Below, piece by piece: positions 8,414 to 16,396 of a DNA stretch of 64,000 nt. Made by a program: the position numbers and the translations under genes. Position 1 is the first letter of the stretch; each line of letters starts with the position of its first letter. Origin of the DNA: an uncultured Flavobacteriaceae bacterium (GTDB taxonomy: Bacteria; Bacteroidota; Bacteroidia; Flavobacteriales; Flavobacteriaceae). The notes beneath the pieces are model-generated. The model was given only the letters and a program-made list of their open reading frames with translations, searched no databases and was not told the origin of the DNA. The stretch covers positions 124,001-188,000 of the forward strand of contig CANLWB010000008.1 of assembly GCA_947494695.1 (NCBI GenBank). The letters run 5' to 3'.

Positions 8414-9139
8414 TTAAGACGAGGCTTCATTTTGGCTGGGATCTTCGACTTCCCAAATCACTTCCACCATTTTATCCTGTACCGTACCTGTTAACTCGAT
8501 AATATCGTCTTCACTGGTTGTTACTTCGCCATTTTCGTTTGTGGATTCTACAGGTTTTTTGACTTGAAATGTGATGCTTTCCCCATCTGGAATGTTTTGA
8601 ACATAGGCTCTTAAAGTAACTTCTTTCAAAACTTTAGATTCTCTAATAACCTGATCTTCTTTTACCCACTGCAAATTAAAAATACGCGGTTCTCCCTGTT
8701 CCTCTTCTTTTAATTGCTTCTGATTGGCTTCAGCCTCTTTTAATTGCTCGCCATTACCAGAGGCTGCTGCCAAAATTCTATCTGGAATGGTAATTTTTGG
8801 AAAGGGTATTTTACTAACTGGCATGGTCACCGAAGGTGTTGGTGTTGCACTACCAATAATCACATTGGGTTCTCCTGCTGTGATTACCCCGCCGTGGGCC
8901 GTCATATCCCCCAAACAGGCAACAGGAACACCATTTATAAAAACGTTTGGAGCGCCTTGCGCTATAACGTCTGGTGGCCCCACACAAACACACATATCGC
9001 CCATAAGTGCTGCCGATTTATTATTTATAAGTACGTTGGGGGCTCCTGGTCCAGAAACTGGACCTCCTACGTGTGGTACGGTACCCGAACACATCGGGCA
9101 TACGTGCATACTTCCTACCGTGGCTATTGGTCCTGGCAT
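8414..9139 (-). CDS. PAAR-domain spike-tip protein with C-terminal adaptor-like extension
   Basis: Residues 1-95 form a PAAR domain: MPGPIATVGSMHVCPMCSG, then repeated GAPNVLIN, GAPNVFINGVPVACLGD and GEPNVIIG turns, with the Cys/His residues that bind metal at the tip. After a Pro/Thr-rich linker and a charged Glu/Gln segment (about 125-150), residues 150-241 look like a beta-sandwich (ITFQVKKP, ELTGTVQDKMVEVIWEVED). That part could be an Ig-like adaptor that docks the following effector. The gene lies between vgrG (19 bp) and the effector (17 bp). PAAR identity is firm; the role of the extension is inferred. Confidence 0.88.
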   Translation of the reverse strand: MPGPIATVGSMHVCPMCSGTVPHVGGPVSGPGAPNVLINNKSAALMGDMCVCVGPPDVIAQGAPNVFINGVPVACLGDMTAHGGVITAGEPNVIIGSATPTPSVTMPVSKIPFPKITIPDRILAAASGNGEQLKEAEANQKQLKEEEQGEPRIFNLQWVKEDQVIRESKVLKEVTLRAYVQNIPDGESITFQVKKPVESTNENGEVTTSEDDIIELTGTVQDKMVEVIWEVEDPSQNEASS

Positions 9140-9158
9140 AATTTTCCTTTTTTACATA

Positions 9159-10973
9159 TTACATAACATCTATTTTCCCACTGGCTCCTTGTACTGCAGT
9201 CATTTGACCTTGTACTGTGGTTTGCTGCCCTTTTAATTCGGCTGCTGTTTGCCCCTCTACCGTAACGCTTTGTCCTTTTAATTCGGCATTACTTGTAGCT
9301 TCTACTGTGACATTGGCACTACTGCTTATTGACGTATCGCCTTCTGCCTGTAAATTGGTGGCGCCTTGAGATAATACAGAGGTATCGCCTTCTGAGGCTG
9401 ATTTTATGTCGCCCTGTGCCTGGATTTCAATATTTTCTTCAGCAACCATTTTAATATTTTTTGCTGCGAACTCAATATTTTCTGTGGCACTCACAAATAA
9501 CGATTTGGCCTGTGTATCGAACGTGATGATACTGCCTTCGTTATCGTAAATATTTATTTTTTCCTCACCGTCTTTATCGTTAAGCTCTATGGTGTGTCCG
9601 CTTCTCGTTCTAATGGTTTTCACATCGTTGGCATCACTTTGAAACGCTTCTGCTTTTCCGTTACCATTATATAAACTTCCCATCATGTAAGGTTGTTCGG
9701 CATTACCACCTTCAAAACCTATCAAGACTTCTTCATCTACTTCTGGGATAAAATGAAACCCTTTATCACCTCCGGCATGCGGTGTTGCAATACGAATCCA
9801 AGGCGTTACTTCTCCCTCTACCTGTTGCCAAGGGAATTGTACTTTTATTCGTCCCAATCCTTCTGGATCTGCATTTTCCATAACCACTGCGGTTTGGGTT
9901 TCACTTTTAGGAAAGGCATGTATATTCGTATTTGGATACGCATCAAACTCTGCCGTTATCGCTTCAAAACGATTTTTATAATCCCCATTTTCGCTATTGG
10001 TATGGGTGATATTGGTTACGCGGTAACTTCCGCCTTCAATTTTCACAATGCTTCCAAGTTTTATTCCTGGATTATCACTTACACCATTAAGCTTAACCTG
10101 CTTTATTTCTATAGCTTTTTTCTGTACCTCTATACTGGCATCCAGGCGCTGTTTGGCCTGTGGGTCATTATAAAGATTGTGCCATACTTTGGTTTCTTTA
10201 TTAAATATTGTATTGGCCTTGTTTGCAACAAAACCGTTATGACCATTAGCGCCCGAGGTAATGTCTTTGGCATCTTTTTCATGCACCTCGTCCAACAAAT
10301 AATCCTTTGTATAGTATTTGTAATTGTGTGATTGTGGCATGAGACTTAAATGGTATTCTTTAAGATCTACACCATAGGTTAATTCTAACTCCTGGGTATC
10401 TGGGGTTCCAAAAACCAACTGTGCCCCGTTATAATAAAACCATTCTCCATACTGTGCTGCTAAACGACTTGCATAATCGTAAGCACTTTCATTATGTTGC
10501 ACCGAATAATGCAACGGATTATCGTTGTTAGGTTGTATTAACAATTCAAGTTTAGAGTCATCATAATCTCTAAACGTTTTATCTAAAATCTCCGATAAGG
10601 ATGTATCGTTATGTGATGCGTAATGCGGTCCATCATCAGATAAAAAGGTAGGGCTTTGTGCTTTTATAACCACTTCATCTCCCGAACCGACATCAAAGCC
10701 TTTTATGGTTTTTACTTGGGTAACAATACCTTTAAATTCCAAAGCCTGGTAGCCTTCATAGGTATCCAGGGAGCTGACTTCTACGGTAAGTGTTTCTCCT
10801 AAAAAGTTTTTACTCGACTCACCTAAACCTGTAGATAAATCTTCGAGAACATCCATACGGCATACAAGTTCCAGTATATGATGCCCATCTAATTGTTGAT
10901 GCAACATAAACCTCTTAAAGGTTGCTATTTCGTTACCGTCTATAAATATATTTGTTGTTGATTGTAATGCCAT
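9159..10973 (-). CDS. tssI: VgrG (TssI) spike protein of the T6SS
   Basis: The 604-residue protein has a gp27-like base (about residues 1-360), an OB-fold with the signature DPEGLGRIKVQFPWQ near residue 375 followed by PWIRIATPHAGGDKGFHFIPEVDEEV, here split as PWIRIATPHAGG and FHFIPEVDEEV, and GNAEQPYMMGSLYNG. It ends in a gp5-like beta-helix needle with short repeats (EGDTSVLSQGATNLQ, VEGQTAAELKGQ) from about 470. There is no extra effector domain at the C-terminus, so cargo must be bound through PAAR. It begins a minus-strand unit vgrG-PAAR-effector-immunity array. In the contractile tube it trimerises on Hcp and carries PAAR. Confidence 0.95.
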   Translation of the reverse strand: MALQSTTNIFIDGNEIATFKRFMLHQQLDGHHILELVCRMDVLEDLSTGLGESSKNFLGETLTVEVSSLDTYEGYQALEFKGIVTQVKTIKGFDVGSGDEVVIKAQSPTFLSDDGPHYASHNDTSLSEILDKTFRDYDDSKLELLIQPNNDNPLHYSVQHNESAYDYASRLAAQYGEWFYYNGAQLVFGTPDTQELELTYGVDLKEYHLSLMPQSHNYKYYTKDYLLDEVHEKDAKDITSGANGHNGFVANKANTIFNKETKVWHNLYNDPQAKQRLDASIEVQKKAIEIKQVKLNGVSDNPGIKLGSIVKIEGGSYRVTNITHTNSENGDYKNRFEAITAEFDAYPNTNIHAFPKSETQTAVVMENADPEGLGRIKVQFPWQQVEGEVTPWIRIATPHAGGDKGFHFIPEVDEEVLIGFEGGNAEQPYMMGSLYNGNGKAEAFQSDANDVKTIRTRSGHTIELNDKDGEEKINIYDNEGSIITFDTQAKSLFVSATENIEFAAKNIKMVAEENIEIQAQGDIKSASEGDTSVLSQGATNLQAEGDTSISSSANVTVEATSNAELKGQSVTVEGQTAAELKGQQTTVQGQMTAVQGASGKIDVM

Positions 10974-11024
10974 GATAAAAGGGTGTTAGTTGTTTATACT
11001 TAAACAATCTTGTTTTTAATTCTA

Positions 11025-11052
11025 GTAACCTCAGGACTCTAATCGAGGTAAC
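11025..11052. terminator. Possible hairpin between the lipoprotein gene and vgrG
   Basis: GTAACCTC at 11025-11032 can pair with GAGGTAAC at 11045-11052 (7 of 8 bases). The minus-strand side is not followed by a T run, so it could be a weak terminator or a leader hairpin upstream of vgrG. The 122-bp gap shows that vgrG probably has its own promoter. Confidence 0.3.
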
Positions 11053-11095
11053 ACATAGATGTATTCATGAATATTTAATATCATATAAAGTCACT

Positions 11096-11686
11096 TTAAT
11101 TTATTCTCTCTTCTAATTGATTGATAATATACTCGCCTTCTTTTCCATTAAGGTAACCAATTCCAATATCCATTTTATATTTTTTACTGCTTTTATAATC
11201 TTTTAGATATGATGTAAAATACACAAAATTGTTCCTTGCACCATTTAAGCTAATAGAGTCTAAGCTAAGATATTCTATAGGTTTTAGAATAGAAATACCT
11301 TCTATTTGTTTCTCCTTATAACGTTCACAAAATGCTCTATATTCCTTGTCTATAAAAGGGGCATCTATGGTTAGATTAAAGATTGAATCTTGAGCTTGCA
11401 AGAACACAATATTACATGCTTTGTGATAGCATATGGTCACATGATTTTCTGAGACATGAGTTATTTTTTTATCCAATAAACTATAGGTTTTCACAACAGA
11501 TTCATAAGATTTATTATACAGAGATATCTTTTCTCTTTTTATATCATTATTATGTTGTTCGTCACAATATGTTGTATCTATTTGAACCTCATGTTTGGTT
11601 ACCTTATTTTTAAGATTATCATCGGTCTGTTTTTCTTTTTTACATGAAAAAAAAAGTAAAACACCAATAAGTAATAATAGCCTCAT
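11096..11686 (-). CDS. Lipoprotein, candidate periplasmic immunity protein for the adjacent hydrolase
   Basis: The 196-residue protein has a short lipoprotein signal (MRLLLLIGVLLFFSCKKEK) with the lipidated Cys at residue 15, followed by a charged linker. The rest is a soluble alpha/beta domain without a family I recognise. It starts 4 bp after the predicted cell-wall hydrolase gene, the usual order of effector then immunity. A lipid-anchored periplasmic protein is where an inhibitor of a peptidoglycan hydrolase must act, since the toxin arrives from neighbouring cells. The function is inferred from position and localisation only. Confidence 0.6.
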   Translation of the reverse strand: MRLLLLIGVLLFFSCKKEKQTDDNLKNKVTKHEVQIDTTYCDEQHNNDIKREKISLYNKSYESVVKTYSLLDKKITHVSENHVTICYHKACNIVFLQAQDSIFNLTIDAPFIDKEYRAFCERYKEKQIEGISILKPIEYLSLDSISLNGARNNFVYFTSYLKDYKSSKKYKMDIGIGYLNGKEGEYIINQLEERIN

Positions 11687-11690
11687 CTTT

Positions 11691-12419
11691 TTAACTTGAA
11701 AAAATATTATAATGTAAAATGTAATGCCAAGAAGCGACTCTTTCTAAGGCTTTAATATGTATAGACTTTCTAGATTTGGTTTTACTATGAAAAATATTCA
11801 AGCTTTTATTATCTCTTAAAAGCCGCCTTGCATCATCTTCTGCCTGATAAAAATAATAGGTCCAATAGGCTGTTTCATCTTCTGTCGGGTTTTTAATAAT
11901 AGCATAATCTTTTCGATACTTTATAAATAAGTCTCTTCGATGTGCCAAAACTGCTCCAATAGCCTCTATGGAACTTTCAAGGTCCTTGAATATCGCGCTA
12001 GGCACAATTTCTTTTCCATTCCGCTCATTTCGTTCAGCCAGATAAGGTTCATATTCATCGTGAATATTATAGTCTTTTGGCAAATATTTTTTAAACCTTG
12101 GATATTCCTTTGGAGAACTAAAAAAATCTAAACCTAAAGTTTGAAATCCATTTATTTTTTTATCCGTTAAGAGTTTATTGTTCTTGTAATTATGATCTAA
12201 ATCTAGATACAACTCACCAAGCCCCTCACCTACAGCAATAGTATATAAATAAGAGGGTTTAAGACTCACCCTTGCCGCTACTTTTTCGACAATATCGACG
12301 ATAGGTCTCTCCTTTTCTTCGTTAGCATATCCTCCATAAGCACTAACATACACATTATATTCTTTGGCTAACTCTGCCTTTCTCTGTAATTTGGATTTAG
12401 ACTTCTTAGGCTGATCCAT
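11691..12419 (-). CDS. Predicted lysozyme-fold peptidoglycan hydrolase, candidate T6SS effector
   Basis: The 242-residue protein has no signal peptide and a Lys-rich start (PKKSKSKLQRKAELAKEY). The stretch VAARVSLKPSYLYTIAVGEG has the look of a transglycosylase core: a helix ending in a Glu that would be catalytic, then INGFQTLGLDFF in place of the usual G-L-x-Q turn. A helical end contains SIEAIGAVLAHRRDLFIKY and AYWTYYFYQAEDDARRLL. It sits 14 bp behind a specialised Hcp and 4 bp before a lipoprotein, a typical Hcp-dependent effector cassette. The fold assignment rests on motif likeness, not on a profile search. If wrong, it remains an unassigned cargo protein. Confidence 0.55.
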   Translation of the reverse strand: MDQPKKSKSKLQRKAELAKEYNVYVSAYGGYANEEKERPIVDIVEKVAARVSLKPSYLYTIAVGEGLGELYLDLDHNYKNNKLLTDKKINGFQTLGLDFFSSPKEYPRFKKYLPKDYNIHDEYEPYLAERNERNGKEIVPSAIFKDLESSIEAIGAVLAHRRDLFIKYRKDYAIIKNPTEDETAYWTYYFYQAEDDARRLLRDNKSLNIFHSKTKSRKSIHIKALERVASWHYILHYNIFSS

Positions 12420-12433
12420 GTTAATTAGCGGAT

Positions 12434-12829
12434 TTAAGCCTTATCAGGCCAATGATTCTTGAACGTTGTTCCCTTTACGCTAATTTCTTTTGCAGATATA
12501 ACGATATGGGTCTTTAGAGGCTCGTCACTTACAGCATCAAAATCTTCGTTGTAACTTAGACAATAGGCCTCCTTAAATTTAATCGTTTTAAGACTGGACA
12601 TATTATCTCTTTTATAAAAAATAACTTCTCCGTCTTTTGCCATATTGGAAGAAATCATCCACTCTAAAAAATCTGTTTTATTCGTAGATTCTATAAGAAT
12701 ATTTACTTGACCTCCTCGGGGTTTTTGTGATGGTCTACCTGTATTATCTGCACCTTGTTCAAAAGAAAAAGAACATTTTAATACGTTCATGGTATCATCA
12801 TCTATTGTTAATTGTGATAAAAACGACAT
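12434..12829 (-). CDS. tssD: Second Hcp-type tube protein (TssD paralog) linked to an effector
   Basis: The 131-residue protein follows the TssD pattern: SFLSQLTIDD at the start, VLKCSFSFEQGADNTGRPSQ with the conserved TGRPS, a GGQVNILIEST strand, and a C-terminal HIVISAKEISVKG. It is clearly paralogous to the tssD at 12916-13305 but diverged. It is the first gene of a three-gene unit with a hydrolase and a lipoprotein. Such additional Hcps usually form rings that load the effector encoded beside them, so this one probably escorts the hydrolase at 11691 (inference). Confidence 0.85.
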   Translation of the reverse strand: MSFLSQLTIDDDTMNVLKCSFSFEQGADNTGRPSQKPRGGQVNILIESTNKTDFLEWMISSNMAKDGEVIFYKRDNMSSLKTIKFKEAYCLSYNEDFDAVSDEPLKTHIVISAKEISVKGTTFKNHWPDKA

Positions 12830-12857
12830 CTTCTTAGTATTTATTATGTATTAAACA

Positions 12858-12888
12858 ACAAAGGAAGTGCTGAGAACACTTCCTTTGT
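12858..12888 (-). terminator. Strong hairpin after the major hcp (tssD)
   Basis: A perfect 12-bp stem, ACAAAGGAAGTG (12858-12869) with CACTTCCTTTGT (12877-12888) and a 7-nt loop. On the minus strand it is followed by a T-rich stretch. It would end or attenuate transcription between the abundant tube protein and the effector cassette. Confidence 0.75.
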
Positions 12889-12915
12889 AAATTATTTTAA
12901 TAAGGAAAAGCCATA

Positions 12916-13305
12916 CTAAGATGCCCATTCATTTACGTGTACTCCGTTACCAACGCTAATTTCTCTTGCAGAAATCACGAAAGACTCTACCATAGGGTTC
13001 TTACCTGTAGATTCGAAATTCTCATAATATTTAACCATGTAACCTTCAGAGAAGTTAAGTTCTTTAGCCGTAGCTTCTGTATCTCTTTTTAAGAATACAA
13101 TAGAACCATCTCTACGCTCAAAGTTGTTAAACATCCAGTCTGAAAGACTTGTATCTGCAGTAGATTCTACAGTTAATTTAACTTTCCCTCCTCTTGTAAT
13201 AGAAGACGGTCTTCCTGTTGCGTCTGTTTCTTGGTGTAACTCATAAGAACAACTTAAAACGTTGTACTCTTTTCCTGCTACTTTTAATTTTGCTTTAAAA
13301 GACAT
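12916..13305 (-). CDS. tssD: TssD (Hcp) tube protein of the Bacteroidota T6SS
   Basis: The 129-residue protein is typical TssD: MSFKAKLKVAGKEYNVLSCS, TDATGRPSSITRGGKVKLTV, SDWMFNNFERRDGSIVFLKR and ESFVISAREISVGNG. Hexamers stack into the inner tube pushed out by sheath contraction. It has its own unit: 150 bp of AT-rich DNA upstream and a strong hairpin downstream (12858-12888), as expected for a gene needing high expression. Compared with the paralog at 12434 it keeps a fuller C-terminal end. Confidence 0.93.
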   Translation of the reverse strand: MSFKAKLKVAGKEYNVLSCSYELHQETDATGRPSSITRGGKVKLTVESTADTSLSDWMFNNFERRDGSIVFLKRDTEATAKELNFSEGYMVKYYENFESTGKNPMVESFVISAREISVGNGVHVNEWAS

Positions 13306-13340
13306 AAAATAAAAATTTAAATAATTAATAAATATATAAA

Positions 13341-13352
13341 GCCATTAATGGC
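13341..13352. promoter_or_regulatory. Palindrome in the tssD leader
   Basis: GCCATTAATGGC is a perfect 12-bp palindrome about 36 bp upstream of the tssD start. In AT-rich surroundings it stands out as a possible repressor site or leader hairpin. No clear TAnnTTTG box was found; TAACTTAG on the minus strand just upstream is a weak match. Confidence 0.35.
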
Positions 13353-13456
13353 ATGTAGCTAAGTTATATATTCATGAAAATTCAAACAAAAAAATTAGTA
13401 CTTTTTAGACGAAATGTGTGGAAAAAAAACACAAAATATCGACAAACCGTAATCTG

Positions 13457-14332
13457 CTAATCGTTACTCACTCGTTTACAGACGATAACGTGATCTTCCT
13501 TTATATTATTTCCCAATACGGTCTTTGCAAAGTTGATATGTTTAACACCGCTCCACCAATTTGGTTTGAAATAGAAAACCCAGCCAAGTGCCTCACTCTT
13601 ATTATTTAAAAACTCTATTTTACTTTCAGGGTGTCTTTCGTTATAATCATTAATAAAAAAGTAAAACAATTTACCAAACTCCATAGACTCTGGTGCTTTT
13701 ACTCTAAAATTAGTCACATCGTCGTTGTTTTGCTTCTTTTGAAACTCGAAACTAATCACTAAAGGATCTTTTAATTCTTTAGCCGAAGGGTCTTTAATAT
13801 GTTCTCCCAGAGGATACAACCACTCTTTAAATACTGGTACTGGAATAAGTAATGCAAACTCGTACATCCGGTAAAATAAAAAGGGAATTATAAAGGCAAA
13901 AGTAGAGGCCAAATAAATAAACTTAAAGGGTTCTTTAAATTTATTTACAACATTAAAAAAGGCAATCAATCCGATACAAATGATGGCGATTGTAAATAAC
14001 AACTCTGAAAAAAAAGAGTTATCATCTTCTGAGAAGCCTTCAAAATAATTTCTTAGTATATATATATGTACGCCTCCTAAAATTAGGAAAACAACTTGAA
14101 ACCCGATATAACTATTTAAAGGTGTATCATTTAAAACTTTTCCCGAACTTAACAAACCAGTAAGCGCAAAAGCTATTAAAATAAGAATAGCATAAATAAT
14201 AGCCTTCTTTTTATTTTTTGTGAATAACTTGCGCAACTTGCCCATTAATATCATCATTAATGAACCTATAATAAAAAGCCCTAAACTAAGTTTAAAAGCG
14301 TCTCCATGAATTATACTATTTATTGACCCCAT
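13457..14332 (-). CDS. tssN: TssN-like integral membrane component of T6SSiii
   Basis: The 291-residue protein has about five hydrophobic helices in the first 165 residues (GLFIIGSLMMILMG, AIIYAILILIAFALTGLL, YIGFQVVFLILGGVHIYIL, LLFTIAIICIGLIAFF, FIYLASTFAFIIPFLFY). A soluble C-terminal half of about 120 residues follows (LKDPLVISFEFQKK, GWVFYFKPNWW). This layout and the place beside tssG fit TssN, a membrane protein specific to the Bacteroidota T6SS, which lacks TssJLM. TssN and relatives are thought to form the trans-envelope anchor. It lies 9 bp after tssG, in one operon. Confidence 0.75.
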   Translation of the reverse strand: MGSINSIIHGDAFKLSLGLFIIGSLMMILMGKLRKLFTKNKKKAIIYAILILIAFALTGLLSSGKVLNDTPLNSYIGFQVVFLILGGVHIYILRNYFEGFSEDDNSFFSELLFTIAIICIGLIAFFNVVNKFKEPFKFIYLASTFAFIIPFLFYRMYEFALLIPVPVFKEWLYPLGEHIKDPSAKELKDPLVISFEFQKKQNNDDVTNFRVKAPESMEFGKLFYFFINDYNERHPESKIEFLNNKSEALGWVFYFKPNWWSGVKHINFAKTVLGNNIKEDHVIVCKRVSND

Positions 14333-14341
14333 TTTATTATA

Positions 14342-15241
14342 TTATATAATTGTTGATATTCCCATTGTAGGATGTCGCTCCTCACTTAATACAAAGCCTT
14401 CTTTTTTATCTACCGAAAACTTTGTAATGACATCTAACTCTAAAGGAATGAAATAATCATAAAAAACATTAATAAATTTTAAAACACCATCGTTTTTTAT
14501 GTACTCGTCTATCTCCACTTCTTTAATAGGGCCGACTACGACTTCTAAAAAAGGCTGAAGAATTGAGCTGTTTTTTGATTGCGTCACAAAATCTATACCT
14601 AATTGTTTTCTTTCCTGTTTTTTAACAGAAACTTCACTTTCTAATTTTTTATTAAACTGTACATCGACATTTAAAATCTTCTCTAAACTTAAACGTGTTA
14701 ATTCTAAATCCCCAGCGATTTTATACGTATATGGCAATAGCTTAATAAGTTTTAATATATAACTTTTAGGTATGTCTTTGTTTATCTTCCAAAAGTCTAT
14801 TAGCAAATCATCTTTTAAGCTATAAAAATTTTCTAGCAGATGTCTTTCCTTCTTTTCAATGTTTAAGCGCTGATGGAAAAGCTCATTTTCTATCGGACTA
14901 AAAAAGGTTCTGGCACTCTTCTCCTCGTTTTTAAATCTTTTCCTTTTCGCTGTATAAGAATCTTCCTTTGACTGTCCTTTAGAGTGAAATACACCCTCTG
15001 GCAAACTATCATAAATTCCATTTCTGGAAAGATTTAAAAGTAATGCACGCTCTTCTTCTAATTTTTCTATGTTAATAACATCTCTTCTATAAGATCTGGA
15101 AAACGTACTACTATTATGAATTAGAAAATCAATTTCCGAGTTCGAATTTCGTAAAACTTCAGACACAATAACCTCTGCTTTCAGGTTTTCATATACCGAA
15201 GTTAATTCTTCAAAAACGTTTATAAATTCTTCTGTTTCCAA
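14342..15241 (-). CDS. tssG: TssG-like baseplate protein
   Basis: The 299-residue soluble protein starts METEEFINVFEELTSVYENL and ends with a beta-rich domain (LQPFLEVVVGPIKEVEIDEY, FINVFYDYFIPLELDVITKF). Divergent TssG proteins of Bacteroidota have this length and genomic place; with TssF and TssK they make the baseplate wedge. No ATG is available: the frame opens at TTG (15241) after an in-frame TGA at 15262-15260, so a TTG start is needed. It lies between the NlpC/P60 gene (14 bp) and tssN (9 bp). The assignment depends on context as much as on sequence. Confidence 0.65.
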   Translation of the reverse strand: METEEFINVFEELTSVYENLKAEVIVSEVLRNSNSEIDFLIHNSSTFSRSYRRDVINIEKLEEERALLLNLSRNGIYDSLPEGVFHSKGQSKEDSYTAKRKRFKNEEKSARTFFSPIENELFHQRLNIEKKERHLLENFYSLKDDLLIDFWKINKDIPKSYILKLIKLLPYTYKIAGDLELTRLSLEKILNVDVQFNKKLESEVSVKKQERKQLGIDFVTQSKNSSILQPFLEVVVGPIKEVEIDEYIKNDGVLKFINVFYDYFIPLELDVITKFSVDKKEGFVLSEERHPTMGISTII

Positions 15242-15255
15242 ATTATAAAGGCAAT

Positions 15256-16218
15256 TTATTCAGTATAAATTCGGCGTCCACCGCAAACAAATCGTCTATT
15301 CCAGAAACTATGGGTGATATCACTAATTTTAACCCCTTTCTCGGCACCGTTTCTAACACTTGTAGAGTGTACAAATTTATTGTTCCCAAGGTACATCCCC
15401 ACATGCGTGATCGCATTAGTTTTACTCCCTACACCTTCAAAAAACATAAGATCTCCTTCTCGCAAATTTTCTTTTACCGTAAACTTATCGGTGTATTTCG
15501 AGTTGTATTGTTTTTCTGCCGTGCGCTCTATATAAATGTCGTATACTTTAGTGTACAACCGTTGTGTGAAGGATGAACAGTCAATCCCATCTTTAGTCTC
15601 ACCCCCCATCAAATACGTCACGCCCATCCATTCGTCTATAAACTCATAAAGCTCATTATTTGTTAAGCTATCTGCAGGAACTCCAATAATTTCAGCGTAC
15701 TTACGCTGTGTTGCTGTAGATGTAACCTCTGGTTTTTTAATAATAGGCACAGAATCGTAAATAACATGTACGTTACTTTTTGTCTTCAATTCCTGCTTTT
15801 TCTTATCGAGAGCTTCTTTTTTCTTTCTTGCTGCTTTTATTTTTTCAGCATCCTTTTTGGCCAAATCCCTCGCAAACTTTCTTCTTCTGGCCGCTTCCTT
15901 TTTAGTAATGCCAATTTTTACTTTTTTAACTCTAATCTGCTTGCCTTCTTCAGAGTTTATCAAAAAATACTCTGTAACATAGTTGGGTTTAGCAACCGAA
16001 ACCACGTATTCTCCATTAGGAATTGTTTCCTTAAATCTAAAGATACCTTCTTCGTCTGTTTTAACAGCTAAAGTCGTACCTTCAATCGCTACAATAGCGT
16101 TCGCTACGGGCTTTGACGTACTTTTTTCCAGAACCATACTTTCGAAGTTTAGATTCTGCGCCGAAACAATTGTTGAACAAGTAATTAAAAGTAAAAAAAA
16201 GAATATTCTCATAGTCAT
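15256..16218 (-). CDS. Exported NlpC/P60 peptidase with CnaB-like domain, in the T6SS operon
   Basis: The 320-residue protein has a signal peptide (MRIFFFLLLITCSTIVSAQ), a carboxypeptidase-regulatory/CnaB-like domain at about 25-105 (VAIEGTTLAVKTDEEGIFRF), a Lys/Ala-rich coiled segment (105-150), and a C-terminal NlpC/P60 domain (185-320). The catalytic Cys is in GIDCSSFTQ, the His in ITHVGMYLGNNKFVH. Such enzymes cut the stem peptides of peptidoglycan. As first gene of the tssG-tssN unit it may open the wall locally for assembly of the apparatus, a job done by other hydrolases in proteobacterial systems (inference). Two nearby ATGs (16218 and 16212) are possible starts. Confidence 0.85.
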   Translation of the reverse strand: MTMRIFFFLLLITCSTIVSAQNLNFESMVLEKSTSKPVANAIVAIEGTTLAVKTDEEGIFRFKETIPNGEYVVSVAKPNYVTEYFLINSEEGKQIRVKKVKIGITKKEAARRRKFARDLAKKDAEKIKAARKKKEALDKKKQELKTKSNVHVIYDSVPIIKKPEVTSTATQRKYAEIIGVPADSLTNNELYEFIDEWMGVTYLMGGETKDGIDCSSFTQRLYTKVYDIYIERTAEKQYNSKYTDKFTVKENLREGDLMFFEGVGSKTNAITHVGMYLGNNKFVHSTSVRNGAEKGVKISDITHSFWNRRFVCGGRRIYTE

Positions 16219-16396
16219 AGTAGATTCAGGGCTACAAATTAAAAGAAATATCTGCTTTTATTACAAAAAACCTTAAAGTTTTTATCTTAAAATAGATGAA
16301 CTGCAAAAAAATAGCACATAATCGGTTATATCAAACTTCGTATATTATCAAACTAAGTATATTTATCTATTTTTGATTAACCAATTTTATTTAACC

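Noticed and set aside
8724-9236. 170-residue plus-strand open frame opposite the PAAR gene
   Set aside because: It is the mirror of the Gly/Pro-rich PAAR coding sequence; the PAAR reading has strong family motifs and fits the operon.
9693-10331. 212-residue plus-strand open frame inside vgrG
   Set aside because: Antisense to a region with clear VgrG motifs; its composition (aromatic and Cys-rich) is typical of a shadow frame.
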